Below, one piece after another: positions 60,346 to 64,000 of a stretch of DNA of 64,000 nt (position 1 is the stretch's first letter; every line of letters begins with the position of its first letter). The stretch spans positions 430,473 to 494,472 of the forward strand of contig NZ_JAVIFW010000005.1 in assembly GCF_031157275.1 (NCBI RefSeq), read 5' to 3'. A program made the position numbers and the translations under genes. Source of the DNA: Streptomyces sp. LHD-70. Lineage in GTDB: Bacteria > Actinomycetota > Actinomycetes > Streptomycetales > Streptomycetaceae. The notes under the pieces were generated by a model, which was given only the letters and a program-made list of their open reading frames with translations, did no database searches and was not told where the DNA came from.

Positions 60346-61233
60346 ATGGCACACGCCCAGCACGACACCATGCGCCGCGCCCTGCGCCGCGAAGTCGCCG
60401 GCACCATCGGCCTGTTGGCCGACGCCGAGGACTTCGCGGCCATGCGGCGATATCAATCCTTCACGTTCCACGACCACACCACGTACCTCCACGAGGTCGA
60501 GCACCTGCTCCGCACTCTCGCCGCCGAGGGCAAACACACCACGCTCGCCCTCTTCGACCCCGAGGAGTACGAGGAGTTCTGCGCCGAATCCGGCCTCGAC
60601 CCCGACACCTCCGACGGCCGCACCCGCTTCACCGCCGAACTGGCCGCAGCGGGCCCCACCGTCACCTACGACGGCCGCCCACTCAGCGACATCGTCCCCG
60701 ACCTGATCGACGAGACCCTGCGCCGCTCCACCGTGGAGTACGCGGAACACCTCCTGTCCGACACCGGCCGCTGCGCCCACTGCGGCGAGGACATCGGCGT
60801 CGCCTCCTTCACCCGCGCGGCCATCCTGCTGAGCCGCATCCTCGACACCGGCTCACCCGGCACCCAGCACATCGTCTGCAGCGTCACCCTCGACACCACA
60901 CCGCTCCTCGGCTCCCTGCACGCCGAGCGCACCCCGGACGGCCTGCTGAACCTCGACGAGACCGAGGCCCTCGAAGTCACCACAGTCCTCGCCGTCGGCA
61001 TCGCCACGAAAAGCCCAGGCGGCCTCGTCCAACGCACCACCACCCAGGACCAACCCGACCGCGTCTGCGGCTGGCGCCTCAGCGGCGAACACCTCCAACC
61101 CCTCACAGAAGCCCAGGTCTTCGACGCCTACTGCACAGACGCCCACACCGGCGAACCCGTCCCACCGGAACCCGGCCTGGACTACGCCCCGGCCCCCGAC
61201 CTCGGCCCGTACGACGACCCGCACACGCACTGA
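60346..61233 (+). CDS. conserved hypothetical protein
   Basis: Function unknown. The 295-aa acidic cytosolic protein starts MAHAQHDTMRRALRREVAGT, preceded by CACGGGGGACTC. A helical N-terminal half includes FHDHTTYLHEVEHLLRTLAAEG and LALFDPEEYEEFCAESGLDP. A CAHCGE motif near residue 145 and single later Cys residues suggest a possible metal site. The C-terminus is Pro/Asp-rich. It lies 80 bp after the acetoacetyl-CoA synthetase on the same strand. Streptomyces-restricted in my recollection. Confidence 0.8.
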   Translation: MAHAQHDTMRRALRREVAGTIGLLADAEDFAAMRRYQSFTFHDHTTYLHEVEHLLRTLAAEGKHTTLALFDPEEYEEFCAESGLDPDTSDGRTRFTAELAAAGPTVTYDGRPLSDIVPDLIDETLRRSTVEYAEHLLSDTGRCAHCGEDIGVASFTRAAILLSRILDTGSPGTQHIVCSVTLDTTPLLGSLHAERTPDGLLNLDETEALEVTTVLAVGIATKSPGGLVQRTTTQDQPDRVCGWRLSGEHLQPLTEAQVFDAYCTDAHTGEPVPPEPGLDYAPAPDLGPYDDPHTH

Positions 61234-61247
61234 AGCACCCTGACAAC

Positions 61248-61285
61248 GCGTGAGGGTGCCCCACCACAGTGGGACACCCTCACGC
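61248..61285. terminator. bidirectional terminator, hypothetical gene/ptsI
   Basis: A 17-bp stem with one mismatch (left arm GCGTGAGGGTGCCCCAC) closes a CACA loop, 15 bp after the hypothetical gene and 33 bp from the ptsI stop. It serves both convergent genes. Confidence 0.88.
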
Positions 61286-61317
61286 ACACATCGACCGGGA
61301 CAGAGCCGGCCGCCCGC

Positions 61318-62988
61318 TCACTCCCCGGACAGCACCGCCTGCGCGGCGGCCCGCGCCTCGTCGGCGGAGTCGGCGGCACGCGCGGCAGCCGCGGCCCGCT
61401 CACACTGCGCCAGCGTGTACTTGGCCAGCGTCGCCCGCACGTACGGAATGGACGCGGCACCCATGGAGAGGGAGGTGACACCCAGACCGGTCAGCACACA
61501 GGCGAGCACCGGGTCGGACGCGGCCTCACCACAGACACCGCAGCTCTTCCCCTCGGCCCTGGCAGCCTCGGCGGACAGCGCCACCAGGTCGAGCAGCGCC
61601 GGCTGCCACGGGTCCTGCAGCCGCGACACCGCACCGACCTGCCGGTCCGCCGCAAAGGTGTACTGCGCAAGGTCGTTGGTCCCCAGCGAAAGGAACTCGA
61701 CCTCCTGCAGAATCGACCGAGCCCGCAGCGCGGCCGACGGAATCTCCACCATCGCACCGAACTTCGCCTGCAGCCCGGCCGCCCGACACGCGTCGGCGAA
61801 GGCCTTGGCGTCCAGCCGGTCCGCCACCATCGGCGCCATGACCTCGAGGTACACCGGCAGCCCCTCGGCCGCCTTGGCGAGCGCGGTCAGCTGCGTACGC
61901 AGCACCTCGGGGTGGTCGAGCAGCGTCCGCAGACCACGCACACCCAGAGCCGGGTTCGGCTCATCGGCAGGCGTCAGGAAGTCCAGCGGCTTGTCAGCAC
62001 CCGCATCCAGCACACGCACGACGACGCGCCCCTCGGGGAACGCCTCGAGCACCTTCCGGTACGCCTCGACCTGCTTCTCCTCGGACGGCGCCTTCTGGCT
62101 GTCGTCCAGGAACAGGAACTCGGTGCGGAACAGACCCACACCCTCGGCACCGGCTTCGACAGCGGCGGGCACGTCGGCAGGACCACCCACGTTGGCGAGC
62201 AGCGGCACCTTGTGACCGTCGGACGTCGCACCAGGACCGGTCGAAGCGGCCAGCGCGGCCTTGCGCTCCTCGGCCTGCTTCTCCAACTCGGCCTGCTTCT
62301 CGGCACTCGGGCTCACGAAGATCTCACCCGTGCTGCCGTCCACGGCGATCACCGTGCCCTCGGCCAGCTCACCGGCACCGGGCAGCGCCACCACAGCAGG
62401 CACCCCGAGCGCCCGCGCGAGGATCGCGCTGTGACTGGTCGGCCCGCCCTCTTCGGTCACGAACCCGAGCACGAGCGTCGGGTCGAGCAGAGCGGTGTCG
62501 GCCGGCGCGAGGTCCCGCGCGATCAGCACGTACGGCTCGTCACTGTCCGGCACACCCGGCATGGGCACACCGAGCAGCCGCGCCACGATCCGGTTCCGCA
62601 CGTCGTCCAGGTCGGCCACACGACCCGCCATGTACTCACCCGCACCCGCGAGCAGCTCGCGGTAGTGCGAGAAAGCGTCGTAGATACCGCGCTCGGCGGT
62701 GCTCCCGACGGCGATCCGCCGATCCACGTCGGCGATGAGCTCCGGGTCCTGCGCGATCATGGCCTGCGCCTCGAGCACGGCCTGCGCCTCACCACCGGCC
62801 AGGTTGCCCCGCGCATTCAGATCGGCAGCGACCGCTTCGACCGCCTGGCGGGCGCGCCCCTGTTCGCGCTCCGCCTCCTCGGCCGGAATCTGCTTCGCCG
62901 GCGGCTCGAGGACCGCGGTCCCCATGTGCCGTACTTCGCCGATCGCCACACCGTGGCTCACGCCGACGCCTCGCAGCGTTGTCTCCAT
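61318..62988 (-). CDS. ptsI: phosphoenolpyruvate-protein phosphotransferase (PTS enzyme I)
   Basis: Enzyme I passes phosphate from PEP to HPr, powering PTS sugar import; cytosolic. The 556-aa product has the phospho-His H186 in EEGGPTSHSAILARALG, the upstream helical HPr-binding domain, and the C-terminal PEP barrel with GVGLFRTEFLFLD, VRVLDAGADKPLDFL, VMAPMVADR, FGAMVEIPSAAL, FLSLGTNDLAQYTFAADR and the SCGVCGEAASDP Cys. It lies 78 bp after crr; that gap has a GCGGCGG/CCGCCGC hairpin which may tune relative expression. In Streptomyces it serves GlcNAc and fructose uptake and is under DasR. Confidence 0.97.
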   Translation of the reverse strand: METTLRGVGVSHGVAIGEVRHMGTAVLEPPAKQIPAEEAEREQGRARQAVEAVAADLNARGNLAGGEAQAVLEAQAMIAQDPELIADVDRRIAVGSTAERGIYDAFSHYRELLAGAGEYMAGRVADLDDVRNRIVARLLGVPMPGVPDSDEPYVLIARDLAPADTALLDPTLVLGFVTEEGGPTSHSAILARALGVPAVVALPGAGELAEGTVIAVDGSTGEIFVSPSAEKQAELEKQAEERKAALAASTGPGATSDGHKVPLLANVGGPADVPAAVEAGAEGVGLFRTEFLFLDDSQKAPSEEKQVEAYRKVLEAFPEGRVVVRVLDAGADKPLDFLTPADEPNPALGVRGLRTLLDHPEVLRTQLTALAKAAEGLPVYLEVMAPMVADRLDAKAFADACRAAGLQAKFGAMVEIPSAALRARSILQEVEFLSLGTNDLAQYTFAADRQVGAVSRLQDPWQPALLDLVALSAEAARAEGKSCGVCGEAASDPVLACVLTGLGVTSLSMGAASIPYVRATLAKYTLAQCERAAAAARAADSADEARAAAQAVLSGE

Positions 62989-63066
62989 TTCACCCGTCTC
63001 CGATAGATGCGGCGGTGCACCCCGCCGCGATGGATGTCGTACCTGCGGCCCAGTTACGGGCAGACG

Positions 63067-63516
63067 TCACTGCCAGCCGAAAAGCTCGTCGCCGGCCTTC
63101 ACGTCGCTGTCCTCTACGACATTGGAGAGGGATTCGGCCGTGGCCTCGAGCGCCACGATGGGGCACACCGGGGACTTACCGGCGGCTTCGACGCCGGCCG
63201 GGTCCCAACGCACGATCGCCTGACCGCGCTGCACGGTGTCCCCCTTGTTAACGAGGAGCTCGAAGCCCTCGCCATTGAGCTGCACGGTGTCGATGCCCAG
63301 GTGCGTCAGCACACCGTGCCCCTCATCGTCCACTACGACGAAGGCGTGCGGGTGAAGCGATACGACGATGCCGGCGACGGGAGCAACGGCCTCCGAAGGC
63401 TCGCGCGCGGGATCAATGGCGGTACCGGGTCCCACCATCGCACCGGAGAACACCGGGTCGGGCACTGCGCTCAGCCCGATTGCGCGTCCAGCAAGAGGGG
63501 ACGTCACGGTCGTCAT
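63067..63516 (-). CDS. crr: PTS glucose-type IIA component
   Basis: EIIA-Crr of 149 aa, taking phosphate from HPr and passing it to membrane IIBC permeases such as the GlcNAc transporter. The IIA-Glc fold is clear: VTSPLAGRAIGLSAVPDPVF, GSAMVGPG-type loop, AGIVVSLHPHAFVVVDDEGH with conserved H57, and the phospho-His H72 in VLTHLGIDTVQLNG. It ends CPIVALEATAES with an acidic tail. GGGAGGCTCC precedes the start. First gene of crr-ptsI. Confidence 0.96.
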   Translation of the reverse strand: MTTVTSPLAGRAIGLSAVPDPVFSGAMVGPGTAIDPAREPSEAVAPVAGIVVSLHPHAFVVVDDEGHGVLTHLGIDTVQLNGEGFELLVNKGDTVQRGQAIVRWDPAGVEAAGKSPVCPIVALEATAESLSNVVEDSDVKAGDELFGWQ

Positions 63517-63557
63517 GGGGAGCCTCCCAGGAGTGGAGAGTCATTAGCGCCGTCACT

Positions 63558-63573
63558 ACTTGTCCACGACAGC
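63558..63573 (-). promoter_or_regulatory. weak DasR-like site upstream of crr
   Basis: ACTTGTCCACGACAGC matches the 16-bp dre consensus at about 10 positions, 42 bp from the crr start. DasR control of crr-ptsI is known in S. coelicolor; this particular match is poor. Confidence 0.3.
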
Positions 63574-63616
63574 GCACTGTTCAGAAGCGTAAGTCATATG
63601 AAGTCCCGGTTCCGCA

Positions 63617-63632
63617 CAACTGGTCCCAGTTG
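63617..63632. promoter_or_regulatory. 16-bp near-perfect palindrome upstream of crr
   Basis: CAACTGG-TC-CCAGTTG has perfect 7-bp arms about 100 bp upstream of crr. It contains the ACTGGTC half-site of a DasR element, but the second half is 3 bp too close for a normal dre. Confidence 0.35.
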
Positions 63633-63779
63633 GCAGGCGTACGACGTACCGCAATCGATTTGCGTCCACTACCAGTGACATGTACTGTCGGACCCCTGCC
63701 TGAGGCCGCACAGCGCGCCAAGCACTCAAAGCCTCGGCGGCATCCTCATCAAGCTCGATCCTATCCATGGATCCGGTTC

Positions 63780-64000
63780 TGCATGCCCGCAGTGACCGTG
63801 GTCAGGAAGACGGAAAAAGCCTGATAGAGTTTGGAAACACCGAAGGGAAGCGCCCGGAGGAAAGCCCCAGTAAATGACTGCGGGTGAGTACAAAGGAAGC
63901 GTCCGTTCCTTGAGAACTCAACAGCGTGCCAAAAATCAACGCCAGATATGTTGATACCCCGTCTCCGGCCGTCACGGCCGGGACGAGGTTCCTTTGAAAG
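63780..64000 (+). promoter_or_regulatory. rRNA operon promoter and pre-16S leader
   Basis: The A-rich segment with TAGAGT (63825-63830) looks like a growth-regulated rrn promoter. It is followed by the Streptomyces pre-rRNA leader: TTGAG-AA-CTCAA (63910-63921) with ACAGCGTGCC, an ATCAAC/GTTGAT hairpin (63935-63955), a GTC-CCGGCCG/CGGCCGG-GAC hairpin (63961-63984) and GAGGTTCCTTTGAAAG at the edge. This string precedes 16S genes in the genus. The 16S gene itself starts beyond the window. Confidence 0.85.

Noticed and set aside
63556..63768. 70-codon reverse-strand frame upstream of crr
   Set aside because: It overlaps the region expected to hold crr regulatory elements, has no ribosome site and no recognisable motif; too weak to annotate.
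63960..64000. Start of 16S rRNA
   Set aside because: The conserved AGAGTTTGAT start of 16S is not reached; only the leader lies in the window.

Overview
The window is high-GC actinobacterial DNA and almost certainly a Streptomyces chromosome. It carries Streptomyces-typical loci: rbpA behind a SigR promoter, the smeA-sffA sporulation pair, a conservon-type signalling set (cvnA-B-C-D), a polyprenol-phosphate mannose synthase next to fxsA, a chitinase with DasR-like operators, and crr-ptsI. From memory, without any search, the gene order resembles the S. coelicolor stretch from about SCO1390 (crr) to SCO1429 (a chitinase), read backwards. The final 220 bases are the promoter and leader of an rRNA operon whose 16S gene lies beyond the window.

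Layout. 0-9.9 kb: truncated secreted chitinase, acyl-CoA dehydrogenase, an unknown protein paired with an APH-fold kinase, an Lrp/AsnC regulator with an amidohydrolase, then Ppm1 and FxsA. 10-17.8 kb: rbpA, a UMF1-type MFS transporter, a GDPD-YczE pair divergent from a MocR regulator, sffA-smeA and an ankyrin protein. 17.9-24.7 kb: a three-cysteine mini-ORF in front of a HEAT-repeat gene, two GT4-type glycosyltransferases separated by an IS110-family insertion, an SGNH hydrolase and a small membrane protein. 24.8-30.1 kb: a 5-oxoproline operon (MFS, DUF1445, pxpA, pxpB, pxpC) with a divergent GntR regulator and a perfect 19-bp palindrome between them. 30.3-37.6 kb: a three-gene SMC complex (kleisin-like, KITE-like, 1570-aa SMC ATPase) that resembles MukBEF/Wadjet but has no JetD nuclease next to it. 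37.7-48.3 kb: IclR regulator, small membrane protein, and a conservon whose GTPase gene is separated from the other three by a 1222-aa single-chain 5-oxoprolinase. 48.3-52.8 kb: glpF-glpK and a degenerate EAL-CBS-GGDEF protein. 52.9-61.3 kb: thiolase-DUF35 pair, secreted VanX-like peptidase, GH31 glycosidase, acetoacetyl-CoA synthetase, and a hypothetical protein. 61.3-64 kb: ptsI, crr and the rRNA operon leader.

How the parts work together. The chitinase at one end and the PTS genes at the other belong to the chitin/N-acetylglucosamine economy that DasR controls in Streptomyces. Two unrelated 5-oxoprolinase systems (PxpABC and the fused OPLAH type) and a D-glutamate-cyclase-family protein converge on pyroglutamate and glutamate. 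GlpF/GlpK import and phosphorylate glycerol, while the GDPD can release glycerol-3-phosphate from lipid headgroups. Most multi-gene units show 4-nt start/stop overlaps, which implies translational coupling. The best candidate for an under-described system is the three-gene SMC operon. The poly-cysteine leader ORF, the triple Shine-Dalgarno repeat before glpK and the duplicated start of the GntR gene are the most unusual small-scale signals.
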